Shown piece after piece: positions 11,301 to 21,659 of a DNA stretch of 64,000 nucleotides (its first letter is position 1; each line of letters starts with the position of its first letter). Made by a program: the position numbers and the translations under genes. The notes beneath the pieces are model-generated. The model saw only the letters and a list, made by a program, of their open reading frames with translations. It made no database searches and was not told the DNA's origin. The DNA is from Heliocidaris erythrogramma (Eukaryota; Echinodermata; Echinoidea; Camarodonta; Echinometridae), in contig CM046864.1 in the NCBI GenBank assembly GCA_025617745.1, positions 30,297,162-30,361,161 on the forward strand, read 5' to 3'.

Positions 11301-11605
11301 GTTTTTAGGAGATTAAGTGAAAGTTTGTTTGCTCTACTCCATTGTAGATTCTTCGACAGTTCATAATTAACCGTTTTCACAAGAGTGCACGGATTATTGT
11401 GAGAATAGAACACATTCGTGTCGTCAGCAAAAAATATAAACGATAAAATATGAGGTGATCTGCAGAAATCATTTATGTATGAAATGAATAAAAGTGGACC
11501 TAGGAGGCTTCCCTGTGCAACACCACAGCTGACATTACACAAATCTGATGAACAATCGTTTAAAGAGACATATTGGTTTCTATTAGAAATATCCTGGATT
11601 TAATT
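11301..11605 (-). pseudogene. LINE-A reverse transcriptase core (CR1 group)
   Basis: On the minus strand: IQDISNRNQYVSLND, then CGVAQGSLLGPLLFI (RT block with GVPQG altered to GVAQG), then FIFFADDTNVFYSH with the catalytic FADD, then WSRANKLSLNLLKTKYML. It is the direct upstream continuation of the coding remnant at 7078-7778, so the two are one gene split by PLE-1. The RT blocks upstream of NRNQYV are absent because the element orientation flips at about 11606. Confidence 0.85.
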
Positions 11606-11606
11606 A

Positions 11607-11970
11607 CCAACAATAGACAAGTAAACACAGGAGGCGGCGTAGGAATGTATGTACCAACAGACTCGAGTACTCTTCCCTAAATGATTTGGCATACATGACC
11701 AATATTTTTGAATCACTTTTTTATTGAGATAGAAATGAAGTAGAGTGGAAATGTAATAATAGGTGTCATATACCGGCCTGCCCAATTTCTGCATGACGAG
11801 TTTTTGATAGATATCAAATTACATTAAAAAGTCCAGTCATTCAAAATAAACACTGTTTTATAATGGGTGACTTCAATATCAACGTGTTGCTTTCCAATGC
11901 ACAAGGTTTTTCTCATGATTTTTCAGATTTACTTTTTACTTATTTACTTTTATTAACTCCGAACTACGAT
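11607..11970 (+). pseudogene. Inverted LINE 5' part: AP-type endonuclease domain
   Basis: On the plus strand, in shifting frames, are GGGVGMYV (about 11630), NVIIGVIYRPAQFLHDEF (about 11745-11805) and FIMGDFNINVLLSNAQ (about 11850-11900). These are consecutive blocks of the apurinic-endonuclease-like domain encoded by CR1/Jockey-group LINEs upstream of RT. GDFN is the catalytic signature. Orientation is opposite to the adjoining RT at 11301-11605, as expected from twin-priming (5' inversion) during one insertion. Several stops and indels. Confidence 0.72.
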
Positions 11971-12678
11971 ACCTACGAATTCCATTTTTGCAAGTTTGGG
12001 TAAATTGAAGAAATGAATGCTTTCACTGATGATGATATTAGGACAAAGATGATATAATAGTATACATTGTTAATTTATGCAAACATTTCAATAATATATG
12101 CCAATGATGAATGGAAAGATTATTTCCTGTCTCGTGATTCTGTTGAAATTTGCTTTAACTTTATGTTAGTATCCGTACGATAATCCCAAAGTTGTTGCCT
12201 TGACACTGCAGTTGAGTGACAAGTCATGTCCTTGATATTTCCAAACATTCGCTCAATTTTTCTGGTCGCAATAAGAAGCTCTCTTTCTAGGAAACGTTCT
12301 TCCAGAGTCTTGTGGTAGCAGGTGGAAAATTTTCTTATACGAAGGTCTGGTGTGCAATTTAAGTTGAACCACTTTACGAATGATAACCGACGATACCAAG
12401 ACCCTCTATAATACTTACATAATTAGGTAAAATACTCACTGTCCGTCATACATCAAGTACCAAAGCTTCCGAAAACGCTGTTCATCTTGGTCATATCAAA
12501 GGAAAAAATACTCGATCATGTGTGGCATTAGAGAGAGAGAGTGTTCGTTTCAGTCTTTCCAGTTACCAAAACTTGCAAGAAATGAAACTAGTACCTGTTA
12601 TCCGTATCCGTACTCTGTCATGTGTGACGTAAGTGATGCAAGTAATATATCGGTAAAGGTAAGGAGTTCATCTCTATA
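11971..12678. other. Unassigned
   Basis: AT-rich with a short GA repeat at 12532-12541. No motif recognised. Confidence 0.4.
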
Positions 12679-12680
12679 TA

Positions 12681-13018
12681 CAGTGCGTCCCAGAAAAAAG
12701 GAAAACCACGTTCTCATTGAGAAATTTGGTGAAAGAAACATAAAAAAGAACACCAAAGAATTGCTAATGATCCCTCCCTTTGGTAACCAACGTTGCTGCA
12801 TCCTTTCCAATCTTGATCACTTATTCTGTGCAACTTGATTTTGACATTCATATTTTAAACTCTCCTTGCTCATCGATGCATAAACTTTAAGTGTCATATT
12901 AGGTGTCAAAAGAAAGAGGAAGTGCTAAACTTTATGATGATGTATATTATATGACATGAATTGTTCTATTTTACAGGGAAAATAACAACTCCGATTCCCT
13001 TTTTATTGGGACGCACTG
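12681..13018. mobile_element. Mariner-type MITE with TA target duplication
   Basis: Terminal inverted repeats begin CAGTGCGTCCCAGAAAAAA on the left and end TTTTTATTGGGACGCACTG on the right. TA flanks both ends (12679-12680 and 13019-13020). At 338 bp with no transposase it is a non-autonomous Tc1/mariner-superfamily element; the end sequence resembles mariner-type termini. Confidence 0.85.
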
Positions 13019-13066
13019 TATAAGGTACATGTAAATTGGCAAAGTAAAAACCTTGGAATATTCACT

Positions 13067-13475
13067 TTCTTAAAGTGATTCGGTATTTTTGTAGAGGCTT
13101 GATAAAATCTGAGCTGCCTGGCCGTACATGTTATCAGTGTATGTAATATGGTGTAAAAATGAAGCCCAGGAAAAAAAAAATCACTTCAAAATCATCATGT
13201 GCTTCACAAAAGTAAACATATGCAAGTGACCGGAAATCCAAGACTCATTTTTTCCCATAGACTCAGTGATAGACTAAAGCGTATGGCCATACGCTTTCGT
13301 AAATGGGAGTATTCAGTCATAGATAGCTTGATAATAACATTACATTTTTGAAAATCTTTCTATGCCTGGCTATTCATTTATCCTACTGAACATCATTATA
13401 CAAGACAGATATCAAAATTCAACAATTTATTAAATGAAGCCTCCACAAAGTTACCTAATCCCTTTAATTTGGATT
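13067..13475. mobile_element. Imperfect foldback element with a perfect central palindrome
   Basis: The outer arms pair at roughly three positions in four over about 40 bp (TTAAAGTGATTCGGTA on the left; GTTACCTAATCCCTTTAA on the right, both leading to a GAGGCTT/AAGCCTC match). Almost exactly midway lies a perfect 22-bp palindrome, AAAGCGTATGG/CCATACGCTTT, at 13276-13297. No coding. A decayed MITE is the simplest reading. Confidence 0.55.
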
Positions 13476-13866
13476 ACCTATATTTTGATACACACTGTAG
13501 AGGATGGGTAGGATGTATGTATACGGTAACCTTTTCTTGGTCTATAACCAGATCGAGATTGTTGATTTCGTTTATGTACATAGTGCCTTTTGGAATAAAA
13601 CTCAAGCGAAAGTCATGATGCCAACGTTGATGTGATTTTGCAGTGAATTAAACTGTTAAAGCTCTTTAACCATAGAATAGACGCTCGGTAAAATTGCAAT
13701 TTCAGTCGACACTAAACCAACACAAACGAACCCACTCCCTTTGTGAGACTAAACTTTGGTCAAATTAGTTTTATGCCGATAATTCCCCCCCCCCCCCCCC
13801 GAAGACTTTTATATTTATCAAAATCCCATTTCCGTGAAAATGACTTTGTTCTTCTTTTTCTTTTTG

Positions 13867-13867
<1 letters not shown>

Positions 13868-13919
<52 letters not shown>
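13868..13919. repeat. (TA)n microsatellite
   Basis: About 26 uninterrupted TA units directly beyond the 3' end of PLE-2, preceded by T-rich sequence and a poly-C run near 13787. Confidence 0.97.
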
Positions 13920-13923
<4 letters not shown>

Positions 13924-13929
13924 CTCAAT

Positions 13930-14908
13930 ATGGCACGAAAAAGAGACATGATAACGAAGCTTTTGGGACTTGCACTCATCAGGTTATCACGCAGGTATGT
14001 AACAAATTACTCGAAATCAACTATATTATACTCCATGAACCCGGACGCCGTAATTTCAGAACAATCGCAAAGCTTGGACGAACTCATTTTGTCTACACAA
14101 AACGGGTTCGTGCGATTGAATGTAGGCGGCTTCCACAAAGCGTAAATTCGCTATGCTTCTGGCCCGGGACATAACTGAAAATTGATCGTCGGCATAGCTT
14201 TGTGCAAAGCTGGATTGTTCAGCGTATGGAGATCGACCGATCGCTGAATCGCATTTGGCTGTCTTTTGGTCTGTTAGCGTGCGTTTTCGATTTGCAGGCA
14301 CGGACAGGCTGCGTGTATGGTTCCAAATAGTCGAGGGGACGTGTTGTTTTAATGCAATCAGCCAACCGCCCACGTACGGCCCACGTACCTGGCATCGCAC
14401 CGGCACTGAAATTGGTAAATAACATGACTCAAGTGGGAGGTGGGTAGTACATCCTTGCTAGTTGACGGTAGCATCCTATTTGTGGAAAACACAATGCGTG
14501 TCGAAACCGCATAATAGCAACATGTCACTGCGTGTTTGATCTGACTGGCGTATTTGTCAGATACCTTACCCCTCCAAGGTAGTTTGAGATAGTCCGGGCA
14601 TTTGGCAGGTCCAAATCTGGTGTCAGATTTGGATCGTGCCTCCAGCGTCCGTGTTATGGTGCGAGATACAACATGCTCAGGGTAACCATTGTCAAGGAGA
14701 ATAGTTGTGATGTACGCGATTTTGGGAGCTAATTTGCACTCGGAGCAAATATTAAGGGCGCGGCACACTAAGTTTCTAATGAGCCTAATCTTGTATGAAG
14801 TTGCACTGTGCGAGTCCCATCTCGTGTATTGCCCAGTGAATGTGGGCTTGTTGTAGACGGAAGTGATACATCGAGAAATCGCATTGGACAGTTCAATTTC
14901 ACGGTTCT
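13930..14908 (-). pseudogene. Second Penelope-like family (PLE-2), C-terminal RT and GIY-YIG nuclease
   Basis: Minus-strand reading from 14908 downward: RFLDVS, frameshift, VYNKPTFTGQYTRWDS, LIRNLVCRALNICSECKL, LLDNGYPEHVV, ending the RT. Then come LPSTSKDVLPTSHLSHVIYQF and CRCDARYVGRT, the start of the GIY-YIG domain, and after another frameshift CDSAIG, YADDQFSVMSRARSI, FVEAAYI and CRQNEFVQALRLF. It differs clearly from PLE-1 (Tyr-Val-Gly-Arg-Thr instead of YIGETGR), so it is another family. The 5' side is cut by the minisatellite at 14909; the 3' end runs into a hammerhead-like motif and (TA)n. Overlapping plus-strand frames are shadows. Confidence 0.8.
13950..13988 (-). ncRNA. Hammerhead-like motif of PLE-2, decayed copy
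   Basis: On the minus strand GATAAC precedes CTGATGA and GTTATC closes the stem, as in the better copy at 19877-19914. Here the GAAA box has become CCCAAAA and the spacer is longer, so self-cleavage is unlikely. Confidence 0.45.
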
Positions 14909-15320
14909 AGGACAGCTACCCCCTGGACAACCACCCCCCCCCCCCCTCAGGATAACCACCCATAGGATAACCAACCTCTAGGACAACTACCCCCTAGGAC
15001 AACGACCCTCTAGGACGACTACCCCCGGGACTATTACCCTCGAGGATGATTACCCCCAACTAACTACCCCCTAGGACAACTACCCTCTAGGACAACTACC
15101 CCCCAGATAACTACCCCCCAGACAACTACCCCCTAGGAGAACCACCCTCTAGGACAACTACCCCCGGACAACCACCCCCTGGGCAACTACCCCCAGACAA
15201 CTACCCCCGAGGACAACTACACCCAGACAACTATCCCTAGGACAACTACCCCTAGGACAACCACCCTGTAGGACAACTAACCCAAGACAACTACCCCCTA
15301 GGACAACCACCCTCTAGGAA
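14909..15320. repeat. Minisatellite of about 16-17 bp (GGACAACTACCCCCTA units)
   Basis: About two dozen imperfect head-to-tail units, with variants CCACCC, GACGACTACC and GATAACC. The complementary strand has regularly spaced GGGGG/GGGTAG blocks. It abuts the truncated 5' side of PLE-2. Confidence 0.95.
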
Positions 15321-17681
15321 AAGTACTCAGATTGTAATCCAGATTGTGCTCGCTTGCTACGCTCGCTCCCAAAATTAGTTCATGTCAATAAGTTTCTCGC
15401 AATTTACTTCATCTGCACGTAGCCTGAATGTCATCAGCTTATAGCCATATAGGGCACTCGCAATGCATGCCGGTGAGGCGGAGCCAAGATGATTTAAAAT
15501 TAATTGATTATAAATATTCATATAAAATCGATTAAATGTCCTCAGTAAATTTAAAAAGCGTAAATGGTGTTTGATAGACATACTCTTTTCCAATGTGACA
15601 CCTTAGCTGCAGTTGGCTAGCCTTTTATTATTTTTAAATGATTTATTTTATCAGTGGCGCACTTCCACTGTTTCCATGTGCGAATGGGCGGAAATTTCGG
15701 CTAGCCTTCTTTCAGGCTAAATATCTTTTTTTTATCGCCGGGAAAGGGCCCAAATAAGGTACTTCATTTGGGAGATTTTTATATTTTGTCTTTTTTTCTG
15801 TGAATTTAAACAATTTCTACCAAGCGATATTCAAAGTATGTTTAGACAACCTTCGTTATAACACGTAAGTGAATGGGGCCAATAATTACTTATGTGAGCC
15901 CTGTACACGTGCGCGCACACAGATCGGTCGTGTGATCAGTCTAAACACACCGATATTTCATAATTAATTCATAAAAAGGCCGGAATTCTACACAACCAAT
16001 TACATAAGTCAAACTGAGATCGGGCAAACTTAGAATTCTTACTATTTTAAGAAACCATTTAACTGGTTAATTCCCACCATTAACTCTTCATGTGCCACAC
16101 ACATAACCCCTCTGTGCCACATTTTTTTAGGGTCGCAGTTGGTAGAGGGGTTCCTAACGGAATGTGCTGATTCAAAGGGCTATAACGTTTTACTGGGTGA
16201 TCATAATAATAAGTGTTGTGTAGCATTGTTGTAGAAAATAAAATGGGCTTTCTAATCATACCATATTTGTTTGATTTCCCTTATGACCTTTTTCAATAAA
16301 CTTAGATACATTTTGTCAGAGTATTTTATAAGTCTGATACCTCTTAATTATATATAGTGTTTCATATTTAGACTTGATTTGCAGGAAAGGTGAACTCATA
16401 AGCTTTATTTTTATACCCAGATCAAGTATACAGGAAGCAGAAAAGGTTGATGTTTTTAGAAGAGAAAAAGAGCTTTCAATAGGGAGAGACCTCTGCGTGT
16501 TTGACTAAGCCACGCTTGACAATAGCGGTAATCTCCCCATTGACTCGCGGGGAGCAGACGGTCCATGAATGGTCTGTTCTATGGAGAGACCTTTTTCAAG
16601 TACATGCAGTATCTTTTGTTGTAATGCTGCGTTTACATCATGTTCCCGGCAGCCCCGGCAGCCCCGTTTCAGACTGCCACGGACAAAACGGGGTGGACGT
16701 AAGACAACGCGGATCAACGGGATGGACAAACTTGACAAGCCGTGATTGCCCTGGATGCCGGGCCAGATTTTTTAACTGTTAAAAAATTTGCCACGGCAAT
16801 CACGGCGCAAATAGGAAACTTAGGCTTCTTACGGAAAGTTTTTACATCGGCGGGCCCTCGGCGGCGCCGATTGATTCGGCGCGCCTGCGGAGCGGCTTTG
16901 TTCTCAACACGCCGACTGAGCGATGCGGTGGAAGTTCTATTTATCTCGTTTAGCAGGTGGATCGCCGTAATAGCCCGCACTGACATTGTTGGATAGTTTT
17001 TGAGATCGCGGTTGTTGAATACCCCCCTCTACTGTTTGGTTTATGCATATGCTAGAAGCCAAATTAATACATGAAAAATACGGCGAACAGCGACGACTTT
17101 GAATGCATGTCAACTGGTATATTTATTATTTTACTTCTGTTAAATATCTAGTTCTAGTGTTTATGGTTATAGTTATGCTATCAAAAGATGCCGAAATCTT
17201 AATTGTCCAAAAGGAGGCAGTGCAACACCCATGAATAGAAAATAATATAATTATATAGTATGTCGAGTAATTCCCTGCTTTAAAAGAGTTATTTCAAATT
17301 AATTGAAATCGCTAATACAACAGCCATGAATTCTTTCTTCTTCTTAACTATTTGTTTCTTCTTTCTTTTTACCATAAAATAGTACGAACAAAAAGAGGGT
17401 GAATGTATTTTTCGTTTGGTGGTATTCCCTCGTGCTACACAAAACTAAATAAGCTATGAAGAAATAGGTACTAGAAAATCTAATTTGATTAATTACTTAT
17501 CTAAATTTATGACCAAATATTTACTATTCTGCCTTGATGCTCATATATTTTTGTAAAATATTAATGTAATCGTTGGCCATGTACAGCGCGTTCGTTTCAT
17601 TGTGTACTAATGTTTTATACTGCTCATGACGCTTTCGCATTACGGCGGAGACATTATTGTTATTGACGGCTTAATCTATGC
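15321..17681. other. Unassigned, with one strong inverted repeat
   Basis: No gene recognised. At 16739-16806 the arms GCCGTGATTGCC and GGCAATCACGGC enclose an AT core (TTTTTTAAC/GTTAAAAAA) and form a 68-bp foldback. A GC-rich patch with GGCGCGCC lies near 16850-16890. Confidence 0.5.
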
Positions 17682-17857
17682 CTGGGGTGTTTCATAATAA
17701 AAGCTGTTCGTAAAGTTACGAATGACTTTACGAACAACTGGAACATGTTCTTGGGTGCTATACTAATCAGATTCTCAATCATTTAGTACAAGAACTGACC
17801 ACCAGTCGTGCGTAAAGTCGTGCGTAACTTACGAACTGCTTTATGAAATACCCCCAG
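17682..17857. mobile_element. Foldback MITE, 176 bp
   Basis: Arms CTGGGGTGTTTCATAATAAA and its complement TTTATGAAATACCCCCAG, continuing inward as GCTGTTCGTAA...TTACGAACTGC. An inner palindrome (TCGTAAAGTTACGAATGACT) lies near 17709. Non-coding. Resembles the ends of 2531-2666. Confidence 0.85.
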
Positions 17858-18307
17858 ATGAAGTTGAATTTTACTATTTAGATATTTATCTATTCTAATT
17901 ATGAAAAATTTGCTCTAATCCAATCAAGTTTAACGTTTACAGTAGCTTATAAGAACATTTGTTTGTGTTTGATAACAAATGTTATTCGTTTCAGTGGCAT
18001 ATCTACGGGAGGAGGGGGGGGGGGGCAGGTGGCACGTGCCCCAGCCGCGCATTTTTTTGTACACAACTGTTTAGCCATATCGCGGAAAAATTCGTTCCAT
18101 TGCCTACGCAGAAATATTGAAGACAGAAATACATAAAGAGAGAGAAGAGGATAGATTAAGGGGAAACTAAAGAACTATACAATGTTTTAGGAAAGAGAAG
18201 AGTACAGAAAAAAGGAAAAACAAAGAAATGTACGAAAAGGGAGAAGGGGAAGCTTTAAAAAAGTTCCTTTCCCAGTGTTAAAAGCGCGAAAGCTCCGACG
18301 TTTTAGC
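17858..18307. other. Unassigned, AT-rich with poly-G run
   Basis: Includes CAGTGGCATATCTACGGGAG followed by poly-G (17993-18026), the terminus type shared by several elements of the window (see 50146-50330). Nothing else recognised. Confidence 0.4.
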
Positions 18308-18580
18308 AAGTTTGAGATATGCGGTTTGAGAAAATCGAAGAGACCAGCCCACTTTTACACCATTTACTTCACTCATTACTACATGAATAAACATAAATCC
18401 TTACTGATTCGAATGATTATACATTTGACATTTTACTTTGAAATGATAACGATTTGGGGTAAAAAAAACCGTTTCAAAACCTCTTGAACTCGAATCGAAA
18501 AGCGCACATAGCAACGCTCAGGCTCACTGCCGAGAACCGCCCAATCAAAATAGGCTAGTTGTGCACGCACGCTCTTCAGT
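18308..18580 (+). repeat. Dispersed repeat, copy 1
   Basis: Closely similar to 60923-61210 over about 280 bp (both contain TGAGAAAATCGAAGAGAC, GATTATACATTTGACAT and GCTCACTGCCGAGAACCG). No coding potential. No terminal inverted repeats are visible. Confidence 0.85.
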
Positions 18581-19804
18581 TAAAATGGGAAAGCATGGAT
18601 GGAGAAAAAATGCACTAGGTGAGTCCGTGCCGAGAGGTGAATGAACCATACATGATTGGCATGTCAAGCATTCAGTGAGATAAAATGTCTGAGAGTGCCA
18701 CATTTTATTATAACAAACAAGGTCTTGAATATGTATGTCCCATGTACATATACATGTATGTAATAATCAGAATATTGCACATAAAAATATTTTCATATCT
18801 CTGATAATGGAGATACAGCATTATTTGCTCTTCTAGGACAGAGAACAGTAAATATACATGTAGAAAGCTTTGTACCATTACAGTTTGTATTTTAACTTAA
18901 CAACTTTACAATATCAAGATGAGGAGGTTAACATTTCATCATGTGAGACGATATACAGAAAACAAGAAAGAGGCAAGGATGCTTGTAATGGTAGGTTGTA
19001 TCATTGTAACTTGTATTTCATTTATAACAATGGAATGCTCTGAATCTAAGAAGTCCATGCCATCGTATTCTTGCTGATTCTTTCTTTTATTTGTTTGATG
19101 GGCAAGTCCAGGGTACACTTTTGATGTCAATAATGTTCAGAACTCCCTAATTCCTGTACCATATGGGAAACTAAATGACCAAAATACACCTTATAACTGC
19201 CCTGATCTATTGCTACTTTTTAATCATTCTTCTTCATTTCATGTAAATATATGTGGAAATGGAAAGCTTCCTTCGGCTTCATTGGTGAACAAGAAGGAGG
19301 ATTTACAGCTCAATACAGTCTGCGGTGGCCTTTGTGGATACCAGGAGAACCCTGCAGTCAGTCAAGGTCCATTCTACATGGAGTAATCCTAACGTACTGC
19401 AAACAGTTAGAAGAACTGAAAAAGAAGAATCAGTTGATGAGAGACTTTAATTAATTTGTTGTCCCCTATTACTCAGCTGAAAGATTCTGGAAAAGGCAAA
19501 TCTATTCCCTGTTGATTATTAATTTTTTTAATTTTTTTTATTTTTTTTTATTTACTTTTATTTTGTGTACGTATATGTATATTAACATTTTGTCTAACAC
19601 CATCATGTTCGAAATCAGCATAGGTAATTAAAAACAGGAAGTATTGTTGTGCCTGATCTAAAGAAATACAATGCATTAGAGATTACGTTTAGTCAAAGGA
19701 ATAAAGAGCCATTACTGTTACATGTTTATGCATTGTAATTGAAGAAAGAGATCATGAATTATAAATGTATACATGTAGTACTAGCACATGATGTATTTGC
19801 ATAG
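18581..19804. other. Unassigned
   Basis: AT-rich. A 67-codon frame at 19251-19454 has mixed composition and could be an exon, but no family is recognised and no convincing splice sites define it. Confidence 0.35.
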
Positions 19805-19960
19805 GTGCTTATTATGACCCAGGCAATGTAAGACAAGCTTTGCGATTGTTGCGAGTAATTTGTTACATACTTGCGTGATAACCTGATGAGTGCAGGTCGA
19901 AAAGCTTCGTTATCTCTTGTTCGTGCCATATTGAAATTTTGTTGTACCAGGAAATTTGAT
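19805..19960 (+). mobile_element. Isolated 3' end of a PLE-2-type Penelope-like element
   Basis: The plus-strand sequence around GTAATTTGTTACATACTTGC, CTGATGAGTGCAGG and TTCGTGCCATATTGA matches the minus strand of 13921-14030, the PLE-2 3' end. No coding is attached, so this is a 5'-truncated or solo terminus. It ends in an AT-rich stretch like copy 1. Confidence 0.7.
19877..19914 (+). ncRNA. Hammerhead-ribozyme-like motif (type I, minimal stem III)
   Basis: The layout is GATAAC (stem I), CTGATGA, a nine-base stem-II region GTGCAGGTC, GAA, then AA-GC-TT as a two-pair stem III, C as the base before the cleavage site, and GTTATC pairing perfectly with the opening GATAAC. The core is canonical and the very short stem III is known from Penelope-like elements. 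Stem II pairs poorly (only its first and last bases), so activity is doubtful as a monomer. Confidence 0.55.
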
Positions 19961-20112
19961 ATAATTATATACATATATATATTGTCCCAAAAATATAGAA
20001 GTTATAGTTCATAACTTTATATGCATTAACCTTATTGAATTCACATTACAATATCTTTAAAAGGATAATTGCCCGTATTCTAGAAAGCCCCCTAAATTTA
20101 AGCCAAGCTTAA

Positions 20113-20184
20113 CCCATTGCCTACGGGAACCAGGTAGTTACTGTATTAAGCCTGTGAGAATGAGAGAATTCAGTAGTCAATGGG
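20113..20184. mobile_element. Miniature piggyBac-like element, 72 bp
   Basis: Flanked by TTAA (20109-20112 and 20185-20188), with ends CCCATTGCCTACGGGAACC and CAGTAGTCAATGGG. The same ends border the 951-bp element at 30280-31230. TTAA duplication plus CCC/GGG ends fits the piggyBac superfamily. Confidence 0.8.
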
Positions 20185-20189
20185 TTAAA

Positions 20190-21659
20190 CCCCGCCTCAG
20201 TGCGCAGATTTAGGACACTGAATTATGAAGTGTCATCAGTGGTGTAGTGGAGCGTATACGCTTGTATACGCCGTATACGTAAAAAAGAAATTGGACTTTT
20301 TCGGGTATACGCGCGTATACTTAAAAGAATTTATCAGGTTTTAAAATTAAAAAAATATAAATATAGGAAAAAAATTGTATGAAATTTATGAAAAATCGAA
20401 ATTCATACTCTGTGAGTTGTTGTCCACAGAATTAATTTGTGTTGGCGATCCATATACTCGACAAACTTTTGACAAATCAAACGTACGTATTGCAGTATGA
20501 TATATTGCGTATTATTTTTACGTACATCCGATCCATATCCGGCCGGGCCCGCGGCGCGCGTGTGATGTGCAGGTGGCGGACGCGACGGCGTGTGCCCAGC
20601 CCAAGGCCACTGGCCGGCGCGGCTAGGTAGCAAGTGCGAGGCTAGCTGCTAGGCTAGGCGCGAGCTGGCTATATTTCTAGTCCTATATGTAGAAAATATA
20701 CAATGTACAACTTCAAGGCCAAAGGAGGCGGAGCTGATTTCGTGCAGTGGCCAGGTCCCAGGACCAACTAAGGAATTTCAGCCTTTGAAGTTTGAGGAAA
20801 ATTGTGGGTGCAACATCCCTATGCATAGGCCCTATATTTTTGTTGCATAAGCACTTAGAATTGCAGAACTTTTTGAGGGATTTAGTTCAAAGAACAATTC
20901 TAAACAAATATATTGTGTTCATATGTTGTTTCTCTGCAGTTTTCCTCAGTAAAATATCCAAATACTTTTGGATGTGCGTGTATAATCAGGGCAATGTGAA
21001 CGTTGCATTGTATGAACTTTAAATCTACTCATCTTTGCACTTCTAAAACGAATTCAGGTCTCAAAAAGCACAACTCAGTTGTAGTTAATTGTTAAACAGT
21101 TCATTGTGTTCAATTACTAAAACTGCACTGTTTGCACATCAAAAAATAAGTTTTAAAAAATGTTATTAACATTGGGTATGTATCTTCATGAATATTTTGC
21201 TCAAGCTCCCAACAAAATATATGAAATGAGTAAAGATGTTGTGCACTTGTACATTGCCTCTTTAACAAACAAGACGTTTGGAAGTGATAAAAATCTGTAT
21301 TAACAATTAAATAATTACCTCATACAATGATAGCACAACCTTTACAGGTGATGAAAATTTGCAGAAACTAGAACTAGAAATTCATTATTATGACAACGGT
21401 TTGATAATATTTGGATTAGTTTGTGTATTTTAGACATATGGTTGATGCAATGATTGGTCTGAAAATACGACTCACTTACCCTCACTAATGCTTGATGCCT
21501 TTTGCAAAAACTAAGATTTAATTATATTTTGATGTGATATTTATTGTGAACAAGATGCTTTTGAAATCGTGTTTACAATCACGGCACTGTGAATGTTACA
21601 CTGTCTAAACTGCAAACTTACTACTTCAATTCACTTCTGCAACTAATGCATAAGTAATA
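20190..21659. other. Unassigned, with GTATAC palindromes
   Basis: At 20246-20320 GTATACG-type palindromes cluster, including the perfect GTATACGCGCGTATAC at 20305-20320. A GC-rich island lies at 20540-20660. The remainder is AT-rich with no gene recognised. Confidence 0.4.
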
